From the NCBI GenBank assembly GCA_022867625.1, contig JALIFM010000002.1:124001-188000 (forward strand): a stretch of DNA of 64,000 bases, read 5' to 3'. A program made the translations under genes and the position numbers. Below, one piece after another: positions 54,776 through 62,867 of the stretch. The notes beneath the pieces were generated by a model. The model made no database searches and had not been told where the DNA came from. It was given only the letters and a program-made list of their open reading frames with translations. The DNA is from Lachnospiraceae bacterium NSJ-143. GTDB taxonomy: Bacteria; Bacillota; Clostridia; Lachnospirales; Anaerotignaceae. The stretch's first letter is position 1, and each line of letters begins with the position of its first letter.

Positions 54776-55012
54776 ATAAATGGGAATGCTGGCGCTTTGT
54801 GTTTTGGTTATATTATTACAATTAATGATGCTGATATCATACAAAATTTTAACATATGGTTGATAAAATGTTGGGATTTTGATATACTTTTTATAATAAA
54901 TTACCAAAGAATATGCATTCTTCCGTCTTTCTTCTCGTTGCAATACCAGAAAAGAGACACAACGAAGTGGAATATCCGAAACAATACAGAATTTTGGAAA
55001 ATGGGTGACGCT

Positions 55013-57118
55013 ATGAGAAAAATAAATAAGAATTGGGCTTTAATTCTTATTTTGGCAACGCTGGCAGCTTTGTCGCTGGCAGTCTGTGTATATATCAGTC
55101 AACTCACACAGGCTACAGACGCATCGGTTGTTGCATCGATGCAGGAATTATCCAGACATGATTTGCAGAATATACGCAGCGAGCTTGAAAGCTCATGGGA
55201 AGATTTATCAGCGATTTATACAAGGACACAGGTCAGCAAATGTGAAAATATACAGGAGGTATGCAGCCGGCTTAATGTGGAACAGATTTCTAATATATTT
55301 AATACTGTTTATTTGGTGGATTCCAATGGAAATACATATTCCAGCACAAATGTGGTAAAAAACGATAGCGATAAAGGATATGTACAGCCGCTGCTGTTGG
55401 GTGAACAAAAAGTTGTCATGCGTTATGACAAGGTTGATGTGCTGGAAACAATTACGGAAAGTCTTGTTTACGGCATTCAGTGTGAGCCGTTTGAGGTTGG
55501 GGACATACAGTTTATTGGAATCATCGGGTTTTCAAAGATTAGCATGATGGAAGAACGTCTTAAAATTGACAGTTTTGACGGGCGCGGATTTACCGGAATA
55601 ATTGATATAGATGGAAATTATGTAGTCAACCATGACCGCAGCGAGGGAATCGGAAAAATAGATAACTATTTTGATAAACTGCGGGAAAACACAGAGCTTA
55701 CGGATAATGATATATCTGACATTATAACAAGTTTGAGGCAAGGAGAAGAATTCCTGCTTCACTTTAATTATACTGACAGGGGTGAGCAGGTAGTATCATT
55801 TATACCTATGCAGGGTACGACATGGAGTATCGTACTGACTGTTCCAAAAGAAGTATTCAGCGAACAGACACAGCAATTTGTGTTTATGACAGCCGTTATG
55901 CTTGCGGTTGTAGTAGTTGTTCTGTGCATGATGATGTATGCTGTTGTCCGAATCTCATTGATATCCGCAACAGCTAAGGCAGAAGCAAAATCGCGCGGAG
56001 AATTTCTGTCGAATATGAGCCACGAGATACGCACACCTCTGAACGGAATTATTGGTCTGAACCATCTGATGCAGAAGAACATCGGTAATCCGAAAAAACT
56101 GACAGAATATCTCAGAAAGTCAGATTCAACTGCGAAATATCTGCTCTCTCTTGTCAATGATATTTTGGATATGTCAAAATTACAGGCAAACAAAATGGTG
56201 CTGGTTCCAAAACCGTTTTCTATCAGTGACATGGTTTCAACGGTTGAGTCTCTTATGCGTGACCGCATGGATGATAAGGGGATTGACTTTAATATTGAAA
56301 CAAATATTATATGTGCTGACTTAATTGGCGATGACACGCGTATTGAGCAAATACTTGTAAATATATTGGGAAACGCCGTAAAATTTACACCAGAAGGCGG
56401 TCATGTAACTATGCGGGTTTTCCAGTCGGCGGAGGGCAGCAGCATAACTACAACCTATCAGGTAGAAGACACAGGCTGTGGTATGAGCGACGAATTTCAA
56501 AAAAGAATATTTGACTCATTCAGCCAGGAACATAACAGCGTATCTAAAGGCAATCATGGTACAGGACTTGGAATGTCAATCAGCTATCTGCTGGCAAAGC
56601 AGATGGGAGGGGTTCTGTCTGTTACAAGCAAGCTGGGTGAGGGCAGCTGTTTTACATTTGTTATGACAACTTATGTTTCACAGAAAATTTCGGACACAGC
56701 AGAAGCAGTGGAAGGTATTCCTTCAGGATTAGGAGACGGAAAAAGGCTGAATATTCTGGTTGCCGAAGACAATGAATTAAATGCGGAAATTTTGTTGGAA
56801 ATTTTGAAGGAATCGGGTTTCCTTACTGCACACGCGGCAGATGGCGGCAGGGTCGTTGAGATGTTTGAAAAATCAGCCCCGTATGAGTTTGATATCATAC
56901 TTATGGATGTTCAGATGCCTGTGAAAAATGGCTTTGAAGCGACAAAAATCATTCGCAGTCTTAATCGACCAGATGCGCAAACAGTAACTATATATGCCTG
57001 CACGGCCAATACGTTTAAAGAGGACCAGGAAAAGGCGATAGAATCCGGAATGAACGGGTTTATCGCTAAACCTATTGATGTAAAAAAACTGATGCAGAAA
57101 CTGGGCTTTCAGCAGTAG
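55013..57118 (+). CDS. Hybrid sensor histidine kinase with one receiver domain
   Basis: A 701-residue membrane kinase. Membrane spans are near 10-30 (ALILILATLAALSLAVCVYI) and 292-318 (FVFMTAVMLAVVVVVLC), enclosing a dCache-like extracellular sensor. HisKA has SHEIRTPLNGI with His337, the ATPase domain RIEQILVNILGNAVKF, DTGCGM and GTGLGMSI, and the receiver Asp632 (IILMDVQMPVKNG). The start is uncertain: GGGTG (55003-55007) favours ATG 55013, while ATG 55001 adds four residues and the open frame reaches back to 54797. A solute-binding lipoprotein gene follows 12 bases downstream, suggesting ligand-dependent sensing. Confidence 0.9.
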   Translation: MRKINKNWALILILATLAALSLAVCVYISQLTQATDASVVASMQELSRHDLQNIRSELESSWEDLSAIYTRTQVSKCENIQEVCSRLNVEQISNIFNTVYLVDSNGNTYSSTNVVKNDSDKGYVQPLLLGEQKVVMRYDKVDVLETITESLVYGIQCEPFEVGDIQFIGIIGFSKISMMEERLKIDSFDGRGFTGIIDIDGNYVVNHDRSEGIGKIDNYFDKLRENTELTDNDISDIITSLRQGEEFLLHFNYTDRGEQVVSFIPMQGTTWSIVLTVPKEVFSEQTQQFVFMTAVMLAVVVVVLCMMMYAVVRISLISATAKAEAKSRGEFLSNMSHEIRTPLNGIIGLNHLMQKNIGNPKKLTEYLRKSDSTAKYLLSLVNDILDMSKLQANKMVLVPKPFSISDMVSTVESLMRDRMDDKGIDFNIETNIICADLIGDDTRIEQILVNILGNAVKFTPEGGHVTMRVFQSAEGSSITTTYQVEDTGCGMSDEFQKRIFDSFSQEHNSVSKGNHGTGLGMSISYLLAKQMGGVLSVTSKLGEGSCFTFVMTTYVSQKISDTAEAVEGIPSGLGDGKRLNILVAEDNELNAEILLEILKESGFLTAHAADGGRVVEMFEKSAPYEFDIILMDVQMPVKNGFEATKIIRSLNRPDAQTVTIYACTANTFKEDQEKAIESGMNGFIAKPIDVKKLMQKLGFQQ

Positions 57119-57130
57119 AGGAGAGACAAA

Positions 57131-58459
57131 ATGAAAAATTGGAAACGGTTTATTACAGCAGGCATATCATTTGTTATGGTTTTGGGCATTCTGTCAGGCT
57201 GTGCGCCAGAGGAAGCTGAAAAAAAGCAGATTACACTGACAATAAAGCTGCCTCCGTTGACAGTGTCAAATCATGACACAGATATTATAGATTCATATGA
57301 TATGCTCATGCAGGCTGGCAAAGAGTTTGCGGCGCAGTGCACAGACTATGATGTAACTGTAAATGTTGTTAAATTTGCATATACAGAGGAAGAAAACTAT
57401 ATTACCGGCTGTTTTGATACGGATAAAGCCGCAGATATTCTGTTTGAGGGGTATTTTAACATGGCTGGCTATATACATACTGGCCGTGTTGTGCCATTAG
57501 ATGACATTATAACGGATGAAGTCAGAGCTGATGTTGATGACAGTCTATGGTCAATGAGCCGGGTAAATGGCAAAACATACATGCTGCCTTATTACAGCCT
57601 TCAAAACACTCTTATATTTAACAAGGACCTGTTCCGACAGTGCGGACTGACAGAGTACATAGGAGAAAGCAATACAATACAGAGCTGGACTACAGAAGAT
57701 TTAGATTATATTCTGTCAGTACTGTCTGAAAAACTGCCTGAGATGTCTTATCCTATGATGATGTACGCAAAAAACGACCAGGGAGATACGCATATAATGA
57801 CACTGCTGCGCAGCAGAGGCAGCAGATTTTTTGATGAAAACGGTCGTTTTAACATTAATACTGAGGAAGGTATAGCAGCACTTAAATGGATTGCGGATTC
57901 ATATCAAAAGGGATATTACCCGGCTGGCTGTGAGAATATTGAAATAAATGACTGCAACGCTCTGTTCACGAATAACCAGCTTGCCATACATATGGCAAAC
58001 AGTGCTATGGCGGTCAATATGGACATGAATACGACAGGTTTTGCCAATTTTCCAAGCATGGACGGGAAGGGATATAATACATCGTTTGTAACCGGGTTTG
58101 AGGTTTTTGATAACGGCGATGCTGATAAGGTACGGGCAGCAAAGGATTTTTTACACTATTTTATATCAAATGAAGATTATATGAATTATGCTCAGGTGGG
58201 AATTCCCGCCAGCAAAGCAACCACAGAACGTTTGGGTGAGTATATTTTTATGAAGGAGGCGTATGTTGCCAACGCAGTAAACACAGTGGATTTTACAGCG
58301 AACAATCCAAACTGGCGAGGTGTGAGAGATGTGTTTTATACATGTATCCATGAACTGCTTGCCGGGACAAAGACTCCACAGGAGACTGCGGAAGCAATTG
58401 ATTCAAATTGTAATGCTGCAATTGAAGCTGGCTGGTTAAACAGCAGGCTTCATGAGTAA
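57131..58459 (+). CDS. Extracellular solute-binding lipoprotein, kinase-linked
   Basis: A 442-residue family-1 type solute-binding protein. Lipobox GILSGC at residues ~20-25. It has KAADILFEGYFNMAGYIHTGRVVPLDDII, then NGKTYMLPYYSLQNTLIFNKDLF and AAKDFLHYFISNEDYMNYAQVGIPASKA, typical of carbohydrate ABC binding proteins. No ABC permease or ATPase genes are nearby. It starts 12 bases after the hybrid kinase behind GAGGAG, so it most likely presents a ligand to that kinase. It could still serve a distant transporter. Confidence 0.88.
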   Translation: MKNWKRFITAGISFVMVLGILSGCAPEEAEKKQITLTIKLPPLTVSNHDTDIIDSYDMLMQAGKEFAAQCTDYDVTVNVVKFAYTEEENYITGCFDTDKAADILFEGYFNMAGYIHTGRVVPLDDIITDEVRADVDDSLWSMSRVNGKTYMLPYYSLQNTLIFNKDLFRQCGLTEYIGESNTIQSWTTEDLDYILSVLSEKLPEMSYPMMMYAKNDQGDTHIMTLLRSRGSRFFDENGRFNINTEEGIAALKWIADSYQKGYYPAGCENIEINDCNALFTNNQLAIHMANSAMAVNMDMNTTGFANFPSMDGKGYNTSFVTGFEVFDNGDADKVRAAKDFLHYFISNEDYMNYAQVGIPASKATTERLGEYIFMKEAYVANAVNTVDFTANNPNWRGVRDVFYTCIHELLAGTKTPQETAEAIDSNCNAAIEAGWLNSRLHE

Positions 58460-58710
58460 ATTCATAGCGTAAAAGGCCGTCACAAACATTCCGGTTAATT
58501 GTAACCAGAGATATGCTGCTCAGGGAAACATAAAAATATTAAATACAGAAAGTATAAAGGCCTTTGGAAAAACCCGGAGGCATTATTGTTTGTATATTGT
58601 TTATTGTGATGTTGTCTGATAATTTTTCCTAATGAGGCCATTTGAATATGGTCTGCTTTTTTGTGAAATATTTAGCATATGAAATAATTTAATGTTAAAA
58701 TCACTGTAAG
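58460..58710. other. Gap with no recognised gene
   Basis: AT-rich intergenic region between the binding protein and the GGDEF gene. A loose GGCCTTTGGAAAAACCCGGAGGC (about 58559-58581) is the only GC-rich patch. No RNA motif recognised. Confidence 0.4.
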
Positions 58711-58740
58711 TTTACACAAATTCTGTTTATATGGTATAAT
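58711..58740 (+). promoter_or_regulatory. Promoter of GGDEF gene
   Basis: TTTACA (58711-58716) and a perfect TATAAT (58735-58740) separated by 18 bases, 78 bases before the start codon. Confidence 0.6.
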
Positions 58741-58817
58741 AATTATAATAAATTTTGCAGTTTATTAAAATATATGCGCTCTAAAGGGGTTATCGCGTAT
58801 TTTTTGGGGGAATTGTC

Positions 58818-60458
58818 ATGGAAAAACAGAAATTGTGTATGCGCAGAAGGATAGCAATATATACAGCGGTTTTTTTAATTATCAATGTATTTGCCATAGC
58901 ACTTCTGGCACAAAAGGAAACGGCTTCTGTTAATGAAAGCCTGTTGAGCCACGCTCAGGATACAGAAAATGAATTTAATGATATTATGGGCAACTATGAG
59001 CGTTCATTCCGTATTTTTGTTGAGATGATGAAACGGGAACTGGAACATAATCCGGACCCTGAAAATATGTGGAACTATCTAAAAGGAATGGATTCACTGC
59101 TTCTTGATATAGAAGGAGAGACATTTGACGGGTTGTACATGTACTATATGGGAAGGTATATATACAGCTGGGATACTCCTTATTCAGAATATGAAAAAAC
59201 CGGCTATGACGCTACAGAAAGGCCGTGGTATAAGGACGCTGTAAAGGGAAACGGCGGTATAGTTTTTACACCGCCTTATATGAGCTATGCCAACCATTAT
59301 ATACTGACGACTATTTCACAGCTTCAGCCTGACAGGGAAACAGTATTTGCCTATGATATTAAAATGGGCGCCATACAGGAACTTGTGTCATCTTTAAATA
59401 AGTACGACAGCGAGCAGGTAATGATTTTTGATGAAAGCGGCACCGTTATTGGAAGTACGGAGCCTGACTACCTTGGCGGAAACCTTTACCGCTCTGTCGA
59501 GGAATCATTAATGGCTGTTAAAGAAGCTGAAAAGGAGCTTGAAGCAGTAGATTCCAGTGATACAGACGCGATTGAAAAAATAAAAGACCGTATTCAATAT
59601 GCTGATGAGTTCAGTAAGTTCAGAATGGATTTTGATGAAGGGTTTACAAAGCTTTGTGGCAGAAAAAATATTCCCACAATAATCACTGTAAACAATACAA
59701 AATATTATGGTCTGCTGACAGAAAACGGTAAATTCGGGTTTCTGGTGCTTGTACCGTTTATGTCAGCTGCAAAAGCAACTTTAAGCATTTGGCTTGTGCC
59801 GCTGCTTGCAATAGAGCTTCTTCTTGTATATATATTTGGGCGAATAACAAAAGACCAGAAAAACCGCGAGCTTAAGGCTGCATATATAGAGCTTGGACAA
59901 ATTCAAAACAGACTCGAAATTGCGCTCAGTGCTGCACAGAAGGCCGCGGCGGTAGATGACCTTACAGGCATGATGAATTTTAAGTCTTTCAGAAAAAGCA
60001 TGATTGATATACTCAGGGAAATGGAAGAAAAGGATTCAGGCATACTTATTATGATTGACGGTGATAAATTCAAATATATAAATGACAATTATGGTCATGG
60101 TGTGGGAGATGAGGTAATAAAGCTTTCCGCACAGATGATAGTAGGACGAATAAGGACAAACGATATAGCTTCAAGGCTTCATGGTGATGAGTTTGCTATA
60201 TTTGTATCGGACGCTTCAGATTATTCCATAGCAAGAAGGATTATGGAGGATATAAACAAAACAATAGCAAAGGAAGCAAAAAGGCGAAATATGCCTTCAA
60301 TAACACTGTCATCAGGCGCTGTCATAGCAAGGCGCGGCGACAGCTATCTGGAGCTTTCTAAGGCGGCTGATACTGCCCTTTACGAAGCCAAAAAGACACA
60401 TAACGGTGCTTTTGCCTTTGCTGATAAAAATTTTGACAAGACTGACAGCGGAAAGTAA
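58818..60458 (+). CDS. Membrane diguanylate-cyclase-like protein with dCache sensor and HGDEF motif
   Basis: A 546-residue sensor: span ~10-30, extracellular dCache-like domain (YSWDTPYSEYEKTGYDATERP, TPPYMSYANHYILTTISQ), span ~318-338, coiled linker, GGDEF domain from ~375. DDLTGMMNFKSF and MIDGDKFKYINDNYGHGVGDEV are normal. The active-site loop is HGDEF (455-459), with His in place of the usual first Gly, Ala or Ser. The I-site RTND (446-449) is intact, five residues before it. It may be a weak or dead cyclase that still binds c-di-GMP, or an active variant. Start behind GGGGGA. Confidence 0.88.
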   Translation: MEKQKLCMRRRIAIYTAVFLIINVFAIALLAQKETASVNESLLSHAQDTENEFNDIMGNYERSFRIFVEMMKRELEHNPDPENMWNYLKGMDSLLLDIEGETFDGLYMYYMGRYIYSWDTPYSEYEKTGYDATERPWYKDAVKGNGGIVFTPPYMSYANHYILTTISQLQPDRETVFAYDIKMGAIQELVSSLNKYDSEQVMIFDESGTVIGSTEPDYLGGNLYRSVEESLMAVKEAEKELEAVDSSDTDAIEKIKDRIQYADEFSKFRMDFDEGFTKLCGRKNIPTIITVNNTKYYGLLTENGKFGFLVLVPFMSAAKATLSIWLVPLLAIELLLVYIFGRITKDQKNRELKAAYIELGQIQNRLEIALSAAQKAAAVDDLTGMMNFKSFRKSMIDILREMEEKDSGILIMIDGDKFKYINDNYGHGVGDEVIKLSAQMIVGRIRTNDIASRLHGDEFAIFVSDASDYSIARRIMEDINKTIAKEAKRRNMPSITLSSGAVIARRGDSYLELSKAADTALYEAKKTHNGAFAFADKNFDKTDSGK

Positions 60459-60492
60459 ATATTTGATTTTGATGTAAGAAAGGAAGTATTTT

Positions 60493-61137
60493 ATGACAAA
60501 AAGTGAACTGGCTCTGGAAATAATAGAGCGCCTGAGGAAGGAGTATCCTCTTGCGGGCTGTACACTTGATTATGATGAGGCGTGGAAACTGCTTGTAAGT
60601 GTACGCTTGGCCGCGCAATGCACTGACGCAAGGGTTAATATTGTTGTAGAGGAGCTGTTTAAGAAGTATCCTGATGTTGAGTCACTTTCTTCTGCGGATA
60701 TTGAGGATATTGAAAGAATAGTTAAACCATGCGGACTTGGCCGCAGCAAAGCAAGGGATATAAGCGCGTGTATGAAAATGCTTAAGCAGCAGTACGACGG
60801 AAAGGTTCCGGATGACTTTGAATTATTGCTTAAGCTGCCAGGGGTTGGCAGGAAAAGTGCAAACCTTATAATGGGCGATGTTTTTAATAAGCCCGCCATT
60901 GTAACTGATACGCACTGTATACGGCTTGTAAACCGTATGGGACTTGTTGACGGCATAAAGGAGCCTAAGAAGGTTGAGATGGCTCTTTGGAAACTTATAC
61001 CTCCTGAGGAGGGCAGTGATTTCTGCCACAGGCTTGTTTACCATGGCAGGGAAATATGTACCGCAAGGACTAAACCGTATTGTGAAAAATGCTGTATTAA
61101 TGATATATGTTGTAAAAATGGTGTTGAACCGGTGTAA
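60493..61137 (+). CDS. nth: Endonuclease III
   Basis: A 214-residue base-excision glycosylase. Helix-hairpin-helix LPGVGRKSANL with catalytic Lys121 (Lys120 in E. coli), VTDTH with Asp139, and a 4Fe-4S site (CTARTKPYCEKCCINDIC, spacing C-x7-C-x2-C-x5-C approximately). GGAAG precedes the ATG. It stands 34 bases after the GGDEF gene. Confidence 0.96.
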   Translation: MTKSELALEIIERLRKEYPLAGCTLDYDEAWKLLVSVRLAAQCTDARVNIVVEELFKKYPDVESLSSADIEDIERIVKPCGLGRSKARDISACMKMLKQQYDGKVPDDFELLLKLPGVGRKSANLIMGDVFNKPAIVTDTHCIRLVNRMGLVDGIKEPKKVEMALWKLIPPEEGSDFCHRLVYHGREICTARTKPYCEKCCINDICCKNGVEPV

Positions 61138-61143
61138 TTAAGG

Positions 61144-62268
61144 CTACATAATACTGTTTATAAGGCAGTAAATTAAGAGCATAGCTATTAAAAATATAAA
61201 GTTAACAACAGAAAAATAACGCAGGTATCTGGCACTGCTTTCCGGCTGTGATACACAGAACAGTTTGTATGATATAAGGCTTGCCATAGAAGCAATGAGT
61301 GTACCGAGGCCGCCTATATTCACTCCTATAAGCAGGCTGCGCCAGCTGCTGGTAAAGCCGGACAGCAGGAGTGCAGACGGAACATTGCTTATTATCTGGC
61401 TTGAAACAACAGCCGAAATTACTTCGTTACCCTGTATAAAGGATTTAAAAAGACTTTGCAGGTTTCCGATTCTTCCTATGTTTCCTATGAATATAAAAAA
61501 TCCGGCAAATGTAAGAAGAAGTGAGTAGTCCACTTTTTTGAGGGTTTTTCTGTCAAGGGCTGTTATTGATATTATTGACACAGCAAACAGTACCTTGGCG
61601 CTTAAAAGCCTTCCAACTGTAAGCATCGACAGTATAAATAACAGGGAATAAACCGGCAGTAGCCTTTTATCAGAGATTTCTGCCGGTTTTTCTGTGTGAA
61701 TCAGGTTTATGTTTTCTTTTTTCTGTACTGCCAGCACAGCTGATATAAGTATAAGTGAAATTATGCCGTAAGGAAGCATTGTGAGAAAAAAGTCCGGCAG
61801 AGATATTGAATATTTTGTATAAATAAATATATTCTGCGGATTGCCTATTGGAGTAATTATGCTTCCGAGATTAGCGGCTATTGTCTGCATAACAACTACA
61901 GACATAACACGGTTTTCCATACCGGACAGCCTTAGGGTTTCTATGGCGAAAGGCACAAAGGTGATGAGCGATACGTCATTTGTTATAATCATGCTTGAAA
62001 AGAAGCAGATAAATACAAGGGCCGCCTCAACCTGAAACGTATTTTTAACGTTTGATACAAGCCTTGAACCTGCAGCTTTAAATATGCCCATGTCTTTAAA
62101 GCCCTCGGTTACAGCCATAAGGCAGAAAAGAAGGCAAAGAGTCCTATAATCTATATATGTAATATACATTTTATCGACCGGTACCAGCAGTGCTGATAAA
62201 AATGCGAGAATCCATGATGCCACAAGAACGGGTTCTTTTTTTATTGTTCTTTTAATAATGCCTGACAT
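61144..62268 (-). CDS. SLC13/ArsB-like anion permease
   Basis: A 374-residue protein with about 10-11 spans. It has MIITNDVSLITFVPFAIETL and QTIAANLGSIITPIGNPQNIFIYTKY, the substrate-site motif of ArsB/SLC13 relatives, repeated near the end as SNVPSALLLSGFTSSW and GGLGTLIASMASLISYKLF. It probably moves a dicarboxylate, sulfate or similar anion with an ion gradient. It is convergent with nth and shares no operon here. Confidence 0.85.
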   Translation of the reverse strand: MSGIIKRTIKKEPVLVASWILAFLSALLVPVDKMYITYIDYRTLCLLFCLMAVTEGFKDMGIFKAAGSRLVSNVKNTFQVEAALVFICFFSSMIITNDVSLITFVPFAIETLRLSGMENRVMSVVVMQTIAANLGSIITPIGNPQNIFIYTKYSISLPDFFLTMLPYGIISLILISAVLAVQKKENINLIHTEKPAEISDKRLLPVYSLLFILSMLTVGRLLSAKVLFAVSIISITALDRKTLKKVDYSLLLTFAGFFIFIGNIGRIGNLQSLFKSFIQGNEVISAVVSSQIISNVPSALLLSGFTSSWRSLLIGVNIGGLGTLIASMASLISYKLFCVSQPESSARYLRYFSVVNFIFLIAMLLIYCLINSIM

Positions 62269-62537
62269 AAATTAAAGACTCCTGAATAAACAATAACTGA
62301 ATGAGCAACAGGCATTATTATAGTTTCAAATTTACGAAATGACAATAGCGTTATATATTAGAAAAGCCGAGCAGCATTTTCTAATTATGTAATATGTAAT
62401 AAATTATATAGTGAAAATTGTATATATTTTTACGATGATAAACTGAGATTAAATTAATTATGATAAATAAACAACATTTTATCATAAAAGAAATTGTATT
62501 TTTGTAAGTTATTTTATGTATTTTTTTATGAAATTCT
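62269..62537. other. Divergent gap with no recognised gene
   Basis: AT-rich sequence between the minus-strand permease start and the promoter of the DUF819 leader. No clear motif seen. Confidence 0.4.
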
Positions 62538-62566
62538 TTGCTTTTTGTATAGGAGTTTGTTATAAT
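62538..62566 (+). promoter_or_regulatory. Promoter of the DUF819 transcript
   Basis: TTGCTT (62538-62543) and a perfect TATAAT (62561-62566) with a 17-base spacer. Transcription near 62573 would give a leader of about 295 bases before ATG 62868. Confidence 0.55.
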
Positions 62567-62591
62567 TTATTTCAGGAAATTACAGAAACAC

Positions 62592-62785
62592 ATGTGTCGC
62601 TCTATAAAAGCTATTGCGGCGCACCAGAGTAAGAACATATTAATTGTTTTTATGTCTTGAGTTGAACGGGAGGGGGATTAGGAAAAACGAGGAGTTAAGT
62701 GTTAAAGGCTTTTTTTATGCCCGACACATAAGTTTTTCTTATCATATATTATAAAAACTTATGAATCCGGCATATGCCTGTCGGC
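62592..62785 (+). promoter_or_regulatory. Structured leader with mutually exclusive helices, riboswitch-like
   Basis: ATGTGTCG (62592-62599) is exactly complementary to CGACACAT (62722-62729), enclosing ~120 bases of GC-richer sequence. The last three bases of that strand, CAT, also begin CATAAGTTTTT (62727-62737), which pairs perfectly with AAAAACTTATG (62753-62763). GCCCGACA (62719-62726) can also pair with TGTCGGC (62779-62785), and TATGCC (62716-62721) with GGCATA (62769-62774). So the closing helix and the downstream hairpin compete, as in riboswitches. No T tract follows, so it is not a plain terminator switch. No known aptamer class recognised. Confidence 0.5.
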
Positions 62786-62867
62786 AAAAATCATATCAAA
62801 AGGAATAACGGCAATTTAAATCAAATGGGATATGAATTTACTAAAGATAAAAGAAGGGGAAATTTAT

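Noticed and set aside
62592-62730. Lysine, THF, c-di-GMP or fluoride riboswitch
   Set aside because: Short stretches such as AGAGTA and GTTAAGTG recall lysine or THF classes, but the remaining conserved blocks are absent or in the wrong order.
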